Source of the DNA: Terriglobia bacterium
Lineage (GTDB): Bacteria > Acidobacteriota > Terriglobia > Bryobacterales > Bryobacteraceae
Length of the DNA stretch: 45,589 nucleotides
Reading direction: 5' to 3'
Assembly: GCA_010084195.1 (NCBI GenBank)
Contig: RGPS01000021.1
Span: forward strand, 1 to 45,589
Part shown: positions 9,100 to 18,251 of the stretch, one piece after another
Layout of the letters: the number at the start of each line of letters is the position of its first letter
Numbering within the stretch: the first letter of the stretch is position 1
Made by a program: the position numbers and the translations under genes
The notes under the pieces: model-generated
Databases searched by the model: none
What the model saw: the letters and a program-made list of their open reading frames with translations, nothing else
What the model was told of the DNA's origin: nothing

Positions 9100-10410
9100 A
9101 TGGCGTCAGTAATCACAAAACAGAACTTGCACCGCCGCCACTTTTTGCGCGGCGCCGGCGTCGCCCTCGGCCTCCCTCTGCTGGACGCGATGGTCCCCGC
9201 CTTCGCCCGGGCTGAAATCAACCCCGTCCCCCGCCGCTTCTTCGGCATCTGCAACAACCTCGGCCTGCTGCCGGACCTTTTCTTTCCCGCGGCCGATTCC
9301 GCCGGCAAGGGCTACAAACCCTCCACCTACCTGGAGCACCTGGCCGAACACCGCGATGCCTTCACCGTGCTCTCCGGCGTCTCCCACCCGGACGTAGACG
9401 CCGGCCACCCCGCTGACAACTGCTTCCTCACCGCCGCCCCGCACCCCAGTAGCGGCGGTTTCCGCAACACCATTTCGCTCGACCAGTATGCCGCCGAACG
9501 CCTCGGCAACCAGACCCGCTTCCCTTCCCTCACCCTGGGCGTCAATGTCCAGCAGGGCCAGCGCAGTCTCTCCTGGACTCGCGGCGGCGTCCTTATCCCC
9601 TCCGAAGAGAAAGCTGCGGCAGTTTTCAAGCGCATGTTCATCACCGGCACGCCCGATGAAATTCAGGCGCAGATGCGGCGGCTCGCTCTGGGCCAGAGCA
9701 TCATGGACACCGTTGCCGACCAAACCCGCAGCCTCGAACGCAAAGTCGGTGCCGCCGACAAAGCCAGGCTCGATCAATACCTCACCGGCGTCCGAGACCT
9801 GGAAGGTCGCCTCGCCAGTGCCTCCGAGTGGGAACAGCGTCCCAAGCCGGTCGTCAAAGATGCCGCCCCGGTAGACCCCACCGATCCCCGTGCCTACATG
9901 GAAAAGGTACGGCTCATGTACGACATGGCCCGCCTCGCCTTTGAAACCGATTCCACTCGCTTCGTAGCCCTGTTACTCGACAGCGTCAACTCGCCCGCCA
10001 TCACGGTTGACGACCAACCCACCGATGACGGCTATCACAATCTCTCGCACCACGGTAAGAAGCCCGAGAAGCTGAGCCAGCTCGAACGCATCGACCGCGG
10101 CCACATGAAACTCCTGGCGCAACTATTCACTGACCTGAAAACCCGCAACGAGGGTGCCGAAACCCTGCTCGACCGTACCATGATTCTCTACGGCAGCAAC
10201 ATGGGCAACGCCAACACCCACACCACCAACAACCTGCCCGTACTTTTTGCAGGCGGTGGTTTCCGCCACGGCCAGCACCTCTCCTTTGACCGCCAGTGGA
10301 ACTACCCTCTGCCGAATCTCTTCGTTTCCGTGCTGCACCGCCTGGGTCTCGAAGATGACCGTTTCGCCTCCGGCACCAGCACCATGCGCGGCCTCGAACT
10401 GACCAGCTAA
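9100..10410 (+). CDS. DUF1552 Tat-exported protein
   Basis: A 436-residue protein starting 33 bases after the DUF1592 gene, with a GGGAG binding site. The N-terminus [21 protein letters not shown] is a textbook twin-arginine signal. Residues such as [45 protein letters not shown] and [14 protein letters not shown] are typical of DUF1552, which almost always follows a DUF1592 gene. The fold resembles the sulfatase/DUF1501 group, but the reaction is unknown. I infer that it works with the DUF1592 cytochrome protein in the periplasm. A decayed copy of its last 25 codons exists at 19627-19696. Confidence 0.9.
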   Translation: MASVITKQNLHRRHFLRGAGVALGLPLLDAMVPAFARAEINPVPRRFFGICNNLGLLPDLFFPAADSAGKGYKPSTYLEHLAEHRDAFTVLSGVSHPDVDAGHPADNCFLTAAPHPSSGGFRNTISLDQYAAERLGNQTRFPSLTLGVNVQQGQRSLSWTRGGVLIPSEEKAAAVFKRMFITGTPDEIQAQMRRLALGQSIMDTVADQTRSLERKVGAADKARLDQYLTGVRDLEGRLASASEWEQRPKPVVKDAAPVDPTDPRAYMEKVRLMYDMARLAFETDSTRFVALLLDSVNSPAITVDDQPTDDGYHNLSHHGKKPEKLSQLERIDRGHMKLLAQLFTDLKTRNEGAETLLDRTMILYGSNMGNANTHTTNNLPVLFAGGGFRHGQHLSFDRQWNYPLPNLFVSVLHRLGLEDDRFASGTSTMRGLELTS

Positions 10411-11081
10411 TGGCGTCTTTTAACGAAGTCCTCGCAGGACAAATCGACGCGTACATCGAGACGCTGTTTGTCCCCGCCGACCCAATCCTGGCTGCCAACA
10501 TTGAAAACGCCAATGCTGCGGGCCTTCCCGCCATCAATGTAACCGCAAATCAGGGAAAATTTCTCTACCTGCTGGCCCGCATCGCAGGGGCGCGCAGAAT
10601 CCTGGAAGTCGGCACGCTGGGGGCTTACAGCACAACCTGGCTGGGTCGGGCACTCCCGCCGGACGGCCAACTGATCACACTCGAATACAGCGCACACCAC
10701 GCCGAGACAGCACGAAGGAACCTGGCGGCTGCCGACCTCGACCAAATTGCCACCGTATTAGTGGGCGATGGCGCCGCCTCGCTCGCCGACCTGATCCGCG
10801 CCGGTGAAGCCCCCTTCGATTTCATCTTCCTCGACGCCGACAAGACCGGCTACGTCAAATACCTGGAACTGGCCCTGCAGCTGTCACACTCGGGAACCGT
10901 GATCATCGCGGATAACATCATCCGCAACGGCGCAGTCCTCGACGGCTGCGCTACCGAAGATTACGACCACGGGGCCCGCAAGTACAACGCCTTCGCCGCC
11001 GCCCACCCCAGGCTGGAATCGATAGCGCTCCCCATGTTCAAGGAAAAGATCGACGGCATGACAATTTCCCGCGTGAAGTAA
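10410..11081 (+). CDS. class I SAM-dependent O-methyltransferase (COG4122 type)
   Basis: A 223-residue cytosolic enzyme. Its ATG shares one base with the stop of the DUF1552 gene (TAATG), so translation is coupled. RILEVGTLGAYSTTWLGRAL is the SAM-binding motif I; LITLEYSAHHAETAR follows; FIFLDADKTGY holds the metal-binding aspartate and IIADNIIRNG the second Asp-Asn metal/catalytic site, as in catechol/caffeoyl-CoA-type O-methyltransferases. Small phenolic substrates are usual in this family. Its position in a DUF1592/DUF1552 unit is unexpected. A second, rearranged and broken copy lies at 19693-20337, about 90 percent alike over its last 250 bases by eye. Confidence 0.85.
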   Translation: MASFNEVLAGQIDAYIETLFVPADPILAANIENANAAGLPAINVTANQGKFLYLLARIAGARRILEVGTLGAYSTTWLGRALPPDGQLITLEYSAHHAETARRNLAAADLDQIATVLVGDGAASLADLIRAGEAPFDFIFLDADKTGYVKYLELALQLSHSGTVIIADNIIRNGAVLDGCATEDYDHGARKYNAFAAAHPRLESIALPMFKEKIDGMTISRVK

Positions 11082-11089
11082 AGTCCGGG

Positions 11090-11480
11090 CTTCTACACCC
11101 TGGTGCCGATTAGTTATCGGTGAAGCGAGAAACTCGTGCCTTGTCTCGCAGTGCCGGTAGCAACCGCCACGCCCCCCCTACATCACTTGAGCGAAAGACC
11201 GTGTCCCATCCCGGAACCGTCGGGGGATCGCCTCGCAACGTCCGGTTCTAATTGCCCAAAGGCGCGGCCCGCCGTGACGTCTCCTCCATCTTGTCCGACA
11301 CGAAGAAATAGCCGTTACCTGTCATCGGCGTGGACTGGCAGCAGCGCGGCCTTTCCATCGCTGCTCCGTCAACAAGTTCGGGCGCGGGTAGCCCATGGTC
11401 CTGCAAGATAAGTCCGGAGCGGTATCGTACAAGCCCGACATAAGTCTGATTTGGGCTGCACCTGTGGGTCTTTGTTTGAT
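11090..11480 (-). pseudogene. heavily deleted remnant of a PQQ-dependent dehydrogenase gene
   Basis: No open frame explains this stretch after the methyltransferase. On the minus strand, short blocks match the intact quinoprotein gene at 20355-22370 in the same order: 11116-11160 with 20440-20490 (GTGAAGCG-GAAAC, then GTCTCG-A-TGCC), about 11195-11220 with 20688-20718, 11235-11370 with 20895-21030 (CACGAAGAA, GCGCGGCCTT, TGCTGATCCGTCAA-like), and 11370-11460 with 21160-21245. Between the blocks hundreds of bases are missing. Identity by eye is roughly 70 percent. It sits convergent to the methyltransferase exactly as the intact gene sits relative to the methyltransferase pseudogene, so it is the matching half of the duplicated block. 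Confidence 0.75.
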
Positions 11481-11500
11481 ATTTCCTCGCGCTGTAATAT
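11472..11500 (+). promoter_or_regulatory. candidate promoter of the che operon
   Basis: TTGTTT (11472-11477), a 17-base spacer and TAATAT (11495-11500) resemble a sigma-70 promoter about 100 bases upstream of the cheA start. Downstream, at 11505-11525, lies a 7-bp hairpin (TTGAGAA/TTCTCAA) with an A-rich loop in the presumed leader. The match to consensus is moderate. Confidence 0.35.
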
Positions 11501-11597
11501 TTCCTTGAGAAAAAAAAGTTCTCAACCCCACTATATAGATGACTGCTCGGGACGCAAGGCCTGGATGCACTTTCCTGAGGGTCAGAACAAGGATGCT

Positions 11598-14270
11598 ATG
11601 CCCCTGCAGGACCAAGATGTTATTCGCGAATTCCTCATCGAGAGTCACGAGAACCTCGCCCGGCTCGATCAGGAATTTGTGGAGCTTGAAAAGCACCCCA
11701 AAGACGCCGCGCTGCTGTCCAGCATTTTCCGCACGATTCACACCATTAAAGGTTGCTGCGGTTTTCTCGGGTACTCGAAGCTGGAGAAGATAACTCACGA
11801 GGGAGAGAGCATCCTGAGCGAGTTACGTGATGGCCGCCGAGACTTTACCCCCAGCCTCGCCTCTCTCATTTTGGAAACGGTCGATGCCATCAGAAATATC
11901 TTGTCCTGTGTGGAGGCTACCGGCGATGAGGGCGCAGACTCTTTCGAGGAGCTGACCGAACGTCTTAAAGCGGTTGCCAGGCAGGGACAAATGACGGCCC
12001 CAGCCGTACCCGAAACCTACGCTCACCCGGCGGAAACACCTCCGCCCGTACTGGCCGCACCTTCGCCAAAACCGCCGCCAACTGCCGCAAAGCCGGAACA
12101 GGAACCAACGAAGTCCTCCGCCGTGGCCGATTCCAACATTCGGGTTGGCATTGACCTTCTGGACAAATTGATGGACCTGGTAGGTGAGCTGGTACTTACC
12201 CGCAATCAGATTCTCCAGTTCAACACGGACCGTGAAGACCCGAAGCTAAATGCCACTTCGCAACGCCTGAATCTGATCACCTCGGAACTGCAGGAAGGCG
12301 TCATGAAGACGCGCATGCAGCCCATAGGTACCGTATGGAGCAAGCTTCCCCGCGTGGTTCGGGATATTTCGGTAAGCCTCGGCAAGCAGATCCGGCTGGA
12401 GATGGACGGCACCGAAACAGAACTCGACCGCACCATCATCGAAGCCATTAAGGACCCCCTGGTCCACCTCGTCAGAAATGCGTGCGATCACGGCATTGAA
12501 CGACCCGAGGTCCGGCAGCAGGCGGGCAAAAAGGCGGAAGGACAACTCACTCTCCGCGCTTATCACGAAGGTGGCCAGGTCATTCTTGAAATCCGGGATG
12601 ACGGAGGAGGCATCGACGTCGAAGCAGTCCGGCGCAAGGCTACCGATAAGGGTCTGTTAGGGGCTACCGACAGACTGACCGACCGGGAGGTCATGAATCT
12701 GATCTTTCACCCCGGCTTCTCAACCGCCGAGACTATCACCAACGTCTCCGGTCGCGGCGTCGGTATGGACGTCGTGAAATCGAACATTGAGAAAATCGGT
12801 GGCGTGGTTGATGTCTCCAGCCGTCAGGGCGAAGGAACCACTGTCAAACTCCGAATCCCGCTCACGCTGGCAATTATTCCAGGCCTTGTTATCAGCAGCG
12901 GCGGAGAGCGGTTTGTAATTCCTCAGGTAAGCCTCCTCGAACTGATTCGGCTCGAAGGCGACGCGGCGAAGAAACAGCTTGAAAACATTCGCGGAGCCCT
13001 CGTCTACCGCAGGCGCGGACGCCTTCTGGCGTTGGCGAACCTCAACCAGATCCTCGGTCTGCAAACACCCGGTTTCAACCTGGACACTACGCAGGCTTCC
13101 AGCTCCGTCGCAACGCAAAACGATGCCATCACCATCGTGGTCCTTCAGGCCGAAGGCCAGCAATTCGGGCTCGTCGTGGATGGAATTAACGACACGCAGG
13201 AAATTGTTGTCAAGCCTCTCAGCAAGCAGCTCAAGGGACTCTCCGGGTATGCCGGGGCCACCATTATGGGCGATGGCCGCGTAGCCCTCATCCTGGACGT
13301 TGCCGGAATCGGGGAGCTCTCCGGAGTTCTGAGTGAAGCAGCCGAGCATGCCGCCGTAGCGAAAAAGCCCGAAGAGGAAGCGGAAAAACAAAGGATGCTC
13401 CTCTTCGGTGCGGGATCTTTTGAGCGGCTGGTCGTACTTCTGTCGCTGGTCAGCAGACTGGAAGAGTTTCCGCTCTCCTCGATAGAATCCGCCGGGGGCT
13501 GCCCGGTCGTCCAGTATCGCGATCAGATCCTGCCGCTGGTCACTGTTCGGGAGATTCTGGAGCCTGATAAACATGTACCTGGCAAACATGCCGGGCCGCC
13601 CCCGGCAGATCCCGTGCAGGTAGTCGTCTTTAGTGACAACGACCGCAGCGTCGGCCTGATCGTCGATCAGATTCTGGATATCGCCGAAGAAGCCGTCACT
13701 ATCCGCCAAACCTCACAGCGACCAGGCCTCCTCGGCTCTGGCGTCATCGGGTCTCAGGTTGCAGATTTTCTGGATGTCAGCTACATCCTGCGCGCCAGTA
13801 CCGCCCACTGGTTCCAGGCCCCGCCCAAGGGAGGTGTGCGCGAGCGCGTCCTGGTGGCTGACGGGTCAGCGTTCTCCCGCGGGCTGCTTCGGGGAGGTCT
13901 CGATATCGCGGGTTATCGGGTCAGCGAGGCCGGAAATCTGGCAGAAGCCACCCGGGCGCTGGAGGCTCACCGGGTCGATATCGTCGTCACCGCTGCCAGC
14001 CTGCCTCCCCACGGCGGCTCAGCCCTCCGCACTGCCATGCGGGGCAATCCGGAGTGGAAAAACATTCCCATTCTGGCCCTGGGAGACTCAGAGACCGAAG
14101 TTCAGGCCCTGATAGCCGGTCGCCTGTTTGAAGCTTGCCAGGCGAAGTTCGACCGCGAGGCAATGCTAAGGTCCCTTATTCAACTTTCCGCAGCGATAGG
14201 TTTGTCCGCCAACGAACCCGCCTGCATGGTGCCCGTGACCGCACAGGCCCGCACAGGAAGGGAGGCATAA
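11598..14270 (+). CDS. cheA: chemotaxis histidine kinase CheA with C-terminal pseudo-receiver
   Basis: An 890-residue kinase. P1/HPt: RTIHTIKG with phosphorylatable His48. A Pro/Ala-rich linker (about 135-175) leads to the dimerisation region (LLDKLMDLVGELVLTRNQ) and the ATPase domain with N box LVHLVRNACDHGIE, G1 DDGGGID and G2 GRGVGMDVV. Two CheW-like domains follow (about 430-570 and 590-720). The last 120 residues have a receiver fold but are degenerate: VLVADGS has one acidic residue instead of two, and the phospho-acceptor position reads VTAASLP with alanine where Asp is expected. Start at ATG 11598 is chosen for its AAGGA site; an in-frame ATG at 11565 is the alternative. First gene of a seven-gene chemosensory operon. 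Confidence 0.92.
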   Translation: MPLQDQDVIREFLIESHENLARLDQEFVELEKHPKDAALLSSIFRTIHTIKGCCGFLGYSKLEKITHEGESILSELRDGRRDFTPSLASLILETVDAIRNILSCVEATGDEGADSFEELTERLKAVARQGQMTAPAVPETYAHPAETPPPVLAAPSPKPPPTAAKPEQEPTKSSAVADSNIRVGIDLLDKLMDLVGELVLTRNQILQFNTDREDPKLNATSQRLNLITSELQEGVMKTRMQPIGTVWSKLPRVVRDISVSLGKQIRLEMDGTETELDRTIIEAIKDPLVHLVRNACDHGIERPEVRQQAGKKAEGQLTLRAYHEGGQVILEIRDDGGGIDVEAVRRKATDKGLLGATDRLTDREVMNLIFHPGFSTAETITNVSGRGVGMDVVKSNIEKIGGVVDVSSRQGEGTTVKLRIPLTLAIIPGLVISSGGERFVIPQVSLLELIRLEGDAAKKQLENIRGALVYRRRGRLLALANLNQILGLQTPGFNLDTTQASSSVATQNDAITIVVLQAEGQQFGLVVDGINDTQEIVVKPLSKQLKGLSGYAGATIMGDGRVALILDVAGIGELSGVLSEAAEHAAVAKKPEEEAEKQRMLLFGAGSFERLVVLLSLVSRLEEFPLSSIESAGGCPVVQYRDQILPLVTVREILEPDKHVPGKHAGPPPADPVQVVVFSDNDRSVGLIVDQILDIAEEAVTIRQTSQRPGLLGSGVIGSQVADFLDVSYILRASTAHWFQAPPKGGVRERVLVADGSAFSRGLLRGGLDIAGYRVSEAGNLAEATRALEAHRVDIVVTAASLPPHGGSALRTAMRGNPEWKNIPILALGDSETEVQALIAGRLFEACQAKFDREAMLRSLIQLSAAIGLSANEPACMVPVTAQARTGREA

Positions 14271-14271
14271 C

Positions 14272-14775
14272 ATGACAGACCAAACCCTGCAAGCCCCCGT
14301 AGCCGCCAAAGCAACCAGCGGCCAGTACGCAACGTTCTTTCTCGCCGACTTGTTTTTTGGCGTGAATGTCCTCAGCGTCCAGGAAGTCCTGTGCTTTCAG
14401 CACATGACGAAGGTACCCCGAGCCCCGGAAGTTATTGAGGGCCTGATCAACCTCCGCGGCCAGATGGTAACCGCCATCGACATGCGGCGGCGACTCAATA
14501 TCCCCCCCAGACCCGTGGACCAACTCCCTCTGAATATGGTCATCCGTACAGAAGACGGCGCTGTCAGTCTCCTGGTGGACGATATCGGCGATGTGCTCGA
14601 TGTCGATCTGGCCACTTACGAGCGCCCCCCGGAGAACCTTGCCCCGGCCACCCGGGATTTCATCAGCGGCATTTACAAACTAAGTGAGCGTCTTCTGCTC
14701 GTTCTGGATACCGAACGGACAGTTGACGTCACTCCGGCACCAAAGACAGTCAGTCCGCGTACAGCACACAGGTAA
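14272..14775 (+). CDS. cheW: chemotaxis adaptor CheW
   Basis: A 167-residue single-domain adaptor starting 1 base after che[48 protein letters not shown] and [13 protein letters not shown] are the conserved CheW blocks, including the NLRG-x5-D core that binds the receptor and CheA. Its role is to couple the globin-type receptor encoded next to CheA. The C-terminal 15 residues are a variable tail. As the only free CheW beside two CheW-like domains inside CheA, it suggests one dedicated signalling array. Confidence 0.92.
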   Translation: MTDQTLQAPVAAKATSGQYATFFLADLFFGVNVLSVQEVLCFQHMTKVPRAPEVIEGLINLRGQMVTAIDMRRRLNIPPRPVDQLPLNMVIRTEDGAVSLLVDDIGDVLDVDLATYERPPENLAPATRDFISGIYKLSERLLLVLDTERTVDVTPAPKTVSPRTAHR

Positions 14776-14815
14776 CCAGCAGCCCGAACAACAGCATTCT
14801 CAGGAGATCTCGAAC

Positions 14816-16678
14816 ATGATAAACAAAACAGGCAGGAAGGTCACGGGTGCATCAGGCTCGGACCATCAGATGAGTAGTGGCGGAACAGCGGTGCTCGACC
14901 CACCTTCCGAACCGAGGCACGAGCGCCTGACTGCTATACAGATCAACTGGCCGACAGTGGGCCCGGACTCCATTGCCCGGCGCTATGGCATGGACGATGC
15001 CAACCTCAGTGTGCGGCGCCAGTTCATCCGCCTCGACGATGCGGATCGTGTCCTTCTGGGCGACCTCGCACCCTGGGCGCGGAGCGTCGCCGACGATATC
15101 GCACGGGAGTTCTACGACTGGCAATTCGCTTTCCCCCCCACGCTGCAGTTTTTCGAACGCATTGCGAGCGAGAAAGGGGTGCCGCTGGCCGCCATTCGCA
15201 AACATCTCGAAGGCGCTCAGACTTCTTATTTTACGGAAGTTTTCGCCGGAGCTTCAATCAACTGGGACATCCGCTATTTCGAAAAGCGTTTGCAGATAGG
15301 CACCGTGCATGACCGGATCAATCTGCCGTTCAAGTGGTACGTAGGTTCCTATCCCGAATTTCAGCGGTTGCTGGGCCAGTACCTGCGGCGAGACATCAGA
15401 AACGAAGCCAAAGTTCAACAGATTGAGGCCGCAACCGCGCGAGTGTTCAACCTGGATCTCCAGGCCATCAGCGACGCCTTCATGCTCAATACGCTGGAAC
15501 GCATGCTCGATTCAGCAGGCATTCATCTGGACGATGTCTGCTCGAAGGGCGACCGCGCGGAACAGGTCGGCACCATCAAGCAGGCTCTGAACAACCAACT
15601 GAACACTTTTTCCAGTGGCCTTATACACATGTCGGCGGAGCATGACAAGGGCGATATCGACGTAGTCATGGAAGCGGATAAGCTCCTTGGTACTTTCCGC
15701 TCCATGGCGCAGGGCGTGAACACCATGGTTGCCGGTCACATCACGGTTAAGAAGAAAGCGATGGCCTGCATTGCCGAATTCGGCAAAGGCAATTTCAAGG
15801 CCTTGCTGGAACGCTTCCCGGGCAAGAAAGCCTTCATCAACGACACCATCGAACTGATGCGGAACAACCTGACGACCCTGATCGGCGAGACCGCCCAGAA
15901 TGCTTCAGCCCTTGCGGGAGCGTCTGAGGAGCTTACTGCGGTAAGCCAGCAAATGGCCAGCAATGCCGAAGAGACGGCTGCACAAGCCAACGTGGTCTCA
16001 GCCGCCAGCGACCAGGTCTCGAAGAACGTTGCTTCCGTCGCCTCCGCTGCCGAACAAATGCAGGCTTCCATCCGAGAAATCTCGAAAAATGCCAACGACT
16101 CCGCCCGCGTGGCAAGAAATGCAGTCAGCGCGGCGGGTTCCACCAATGAGACCATGCGCAAGCTCGGAGAGTCCAGCCAGGAGATCGGCAACGTCGTCAA
16201 AGTGATCACCTCCATCGCCCAGCAAACGAATCTCCTCGCTCTCAACGCAACCATTGAAGCAGCCCGCGCCGGTGAGGCCGGCAAGGGCTTCGCCGTAGTG
16301 GCCAATGAAGTCAAGGAACTGGCCAAGCAGACGGCTCGGGCCACTGGAGAGATCGGCCAGAAGATCGACTCCATCCAGGGCGATACCAGGGAGGCGCTGA
16401 AGGCAATCGGGGAAATCGGTGCCATCATCAACCAGATCAACGATATCTCCAACAGCATTGCCTCCGCAGTCGAGGAGCAAACCGTCACCACCAATGAGAT
16501 AGGCAGAAGCGTAGCAGAGGCCGCCCAGGGAGTCGGTGACATCGCCAAAAATATCAGCAGTGTGGCGGTGGCGGCGAAGTACACAACCCAGGGGGCCAAC
16601 GATTCGCAGAAAGCCTCTCAGGAATTGAGTCGGATGGCCGCAGCTCTGCAGCTGGCTGTTTCTAAGTTCAGTATCTAG
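14816..16678 (+). CDS. globin-coupled methyl-accepting chemotaxis protein (HemAT type)
   Basis: A 620-residue soluble receptor; no membrane helix is visible. Start ATG 14816 has CAGGAG 8 bases before it. Residues about 65-235 form a protoglobin/globin sensor domain: [24 protein letters not shown], then [22 protein letters not shown], in which His165 is the expected proximal haem ligand. A helical linker (about 250-350) follows, then the methyl-accepting signalling domain with the conserved hairpin tip [27 protein letters not shown] and many Ala/Ser/Glu heptads with candidate methylation sites. Known members sense oxygen. As the only receptor in the operon, it defines the input: oxygen or another haem ligand such as NO or CO. 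Confidence 0.9.
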   Translation: MINKTGRKVTGASGSDHQMSSGGTAVLDPPSEPRHERLTAIQINWPTVGPDSIARRYGMDDANLSVRRQFIRLDDADRVLLGDLAPWARSVADDIAREFYDWQFAFPPTLQFFERIASEKGVPLAAIRKHLEGAQTSYFTEVFAGASINWDIRYFEKRLQIGTVHDRINLPFKWYVGSYPEFQRLLGQYLRRDIRNEAKVQQIEAATARVFNLDLQAISDAFMLNTLERMLDSAGIHLDDVCSKGDRAEQVGTIKQALNNQLNTFSSGLIHMSAEHDKGDIDVVMEADKLLGTFRSMAQGVNTMVAGHITVKKKAMACIAEFGKGNFKALLERFPGKKAFINDTIELMRNNLTTLIGETAQNASALAGASEELTAVSQQMASNAEETAAQANVVSAASDQVSKNVASVASAAEQMQASIREISKNANDSARVARNAVSAAGSTNETMRKLGESSQEIGNVVKVITSIAQQTNLLALNATIEAARAGEAGKGFAVVANEVKELAKQTARATGEIGQKIDSIQGDTREALKAIGEIGAIINQINDISNSIASAVEEQTVTTNEIGRSVAEAAQGVGDIAKNISSVAVAAKYTTQGANDSQKASQELSRMAAALQLAVSKFSI

Positions 16679-16691
16679 CTCAAACAGGCCA

Positions 16692-16729
16692 GGTACGCAA
16701 TCGGACCGGCCTCGGTTCGGTTGCGTGCC
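16692..16729 (+). terminator. strong intergenic hairpin between mcp and cheY
   Basis: Bases 16692-16707 and 16714-16729 can form a 16-bp stem with three G-U pairs and a 6-base loop (GGCCTC). No U-run follows, so it is more likely a partial terminator, RNA-processing or transcript-stabilising element that sets the ratio of receptor to CheY than a full stop. Confidence 0.5.
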
Positions 16730-16753
16730 TTCCAGTCAGAAGAAACGAGACAC

Positions 16754-17128
16754 ATGGCAAACGCATTGGTGGTAGATGATTCAAGAGCCGTCCGTATGAT
16801 TCTGTCCAGGAATCTGAGGGAAGTTGGCTATGACGTTCGTGAAGCAGGCAACGGTCGCGAGGCCCTGGCCGTGGTTGCAGCGGAGAAAGCTTCCCTGCGA
16901 CTCGTCCTGACCGACTGGAATATGCCCGAGATGAATGGCCTGGAACTGCTGAAGTGTCTCCGCAGCGACCCTGAGCTCGCCTCCCTCGTCGTCATCATGA
17001 TTACCACAGAGACGGAAATGGAACACATGACGGAGGCTTTGGACGCCGGGGCCAACGAATATGTCATGAAGCCCTTCGACAAGGAGATCCTTTTCCAGAA
17101 GCTCGGCCTCGCAGGACTTCGGGTTTGA
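16754..17128 (+). CDS. cheY: CheY-type single-domain response regulator
   Basis: A 124-residue receiver domain only. ALVVDDSRAVRMI holds the acidic pair, LVLTDWNMPEMNGLELL the phospho-acceptor Asp, MITTETE the conserved Thr region and YVMKPFDKE the conserved Lys. All switch residues are intact, unlike the receiver fused to CheA. The ATG at 16754 is preferred over an in-frame TTG 11 codons upstream because the receiver fold begins directly after it. It lies 75 bases after the receptor gene, beyond a strong hairpin, and 10 bases before cheB. It is the natural output of this CheA; its target is not encoded here. Confidence 0.9.
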   Translation: MANALVVDDSRAVRMILSRNLREVGYDVREAGNGREALAVVAAEKASLRLVLTDWNMPEMNGLELLKCLRSDPELASLVVIMITTETEMEHMTEALDAGANEYVMKPFDKEILFQKLGLAGLRV

Positions 17129-17138
17129 GGCGTTCATT

Positions 17139-18224
17139 ATGGCTGTCCTGAACAAACAAACTCTGCGGCCAGGGGAGAGGATCCGCGTCCTGATTGTGGA
17201 CGATTCCGTAGTGATCAGAACCCTCGTAACACAGGTCCTGAGCGAAGACCCCCAACTGGAGGTAGTAGGTACGGCATCCAATGGAGTAATCGGCCTGCAG
17301 AGAGTCGCGCAACTGGAGCCTCACGTTCTTACGCTCGATATTGAAATGCCCCAAATGGATGGCCTGGAACTGTTACGGCACCTCCGCACCCTCCATCCCC
17401 ACCTCCGGGTAATCATGTTCAGTACACTTACCGAACGCGGAGCCACGGCGACCTTCGAGGCCCTTAGCCTCGGGGCTCATGACTATGTCACCAAGCCCGC
17501 AAATGGCGGAGCCATCGATCGCTCCATGGCTCGGCTGCGGGAAGATCTGGTGCCGAAGATTAAGCAATTCTTCTTTGCATCAACAGGCGCACAGCCCGCT
17601 GCTTCAGCACGGGGGCACCAACCGGGCCGGGCCGGCTGGAAAGGTCTGAACCGCCTGAAGGCGGTGGTCATCGGCGTTTCTACAGGAGGGCCCGCTGCCC
17701 TGCAAGCTATTCTGCCTGCCCTGCCTGCTGATTTTCCCCTGCCCATTCTGATAGTGCAGCATATGCCGCCTCTGTTTACCGGCCTGCTCGCAGAACGCCT
17801 GAATGCCACCTGTAAACTCCCCGTTGGCGAAGCCAGCCAGGGCGAGCAGGTACGTGAAGGCAGAATCCTGATTGCCCCCGGAGATTTTCACATGCGACTG
17901 GCCGGCAATGATCAGGGAGCCTGGATACATCTCGATCAGGGTGCCCCCCTAAATTCGTGTCGCCCGGCAGTGGATGCCCTGTTCGCCTCTGCCGGTGATG
18001 TCTATGGAGGTGCCGTGCTGGCCGTAATCCTGACTGGCATGGGGCAGGACGGCCTGCGCGGCACGGAAACGCTGAAAGCACAGGGGGCCCGGGTCCTCGC
18101 TCAGGATGAGGCTTCGAGTGTGGTGTGGGGCATGCCGGGGGCAGTGGTTCGCGCCAATCTGGCCGATCAGATAGTACCGCTGGATCAGGTTGCGGCGCAG
18201 ATCTGCGCCGCCGGGGCCTGTTAG
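17139..18224 (+). CDS. cheB: chemotaxis methylesterase CheB
   Basis: A 361-residue two-domain enzyme. The N-terminal receiver (VLIVDDSVVIRTL, LTLDIEMPQMDGLELL, YVTKPAN) regulates the C-terminal methylesterase/deamidase. The catalytic triad is visible: Ser in GVSTGGPAAL, His in VQHMPPLFTG and Asp in TGMGQDGLRG. The linker (about 150-170) is Ala/Gly-rich. It removes methyl groups from the receptor glutamates that CheR adds. The order cheY-cheB-cheR with short gaps indicates a full adaptation system dedicated to the globin receptor. Confidence 0.93.
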   Translation: MAVLNKQTLRPGERIRVLIVDDSVVIRTLVTQVLSEDPQLEVVGTASNGVIGLQRVAQLEPHVLTLDIEMPQMDGLELLRHLRTLHPHLRVIMFSTLTERGATATFEALSLGAHDYVTKPANGGAIDRSMARLREDLVPKIKQFFFASTGAQPAASARGHQPGRAGWKGLNRLKAVVIGVSTGGPAALQAILPALPADFPLPILIVQHMPPLFTGLLAERLNATCKLPVGEASQGEQVREGRILIAPGDFHMRLAGNDQGAWIHLDQGAPLNSCRPAVDALFASAGDVYGGAVLAVILTGMGQDGLRGTETLKAQGARVLAQDEASSVVWGMPGAVVRANLADQIVPLDQVAAQICAAGAC

Positions 18225-18251
18225 GAAGAGCAGATGTCAGGGAGAGCATAG

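Larger units (their letters stand above)
10335..11480. repeat. left arm of a duplicated block (DUF1552 tail, O-methyltransferase, PQQ dehydrogenase remnant)
   Basis: This arm matches the right arm at 19627-21250 in the same gene order and orientation. Here the DUF1552 end and methyltransferase are intact and the convergent PQQ dehydrogenase is reduced to fragments. The che operon lies between the arms. Confidence 0.8.

Noticed and set aside
15736..16599. Long open frame antisense to the receptor gene
   Set aside because: It is the mirror of the Ala/Ser-rich methyl-accepting domain, and its product is low-complexity with no family resemblance. The sense frame carries all the conserved motifs.
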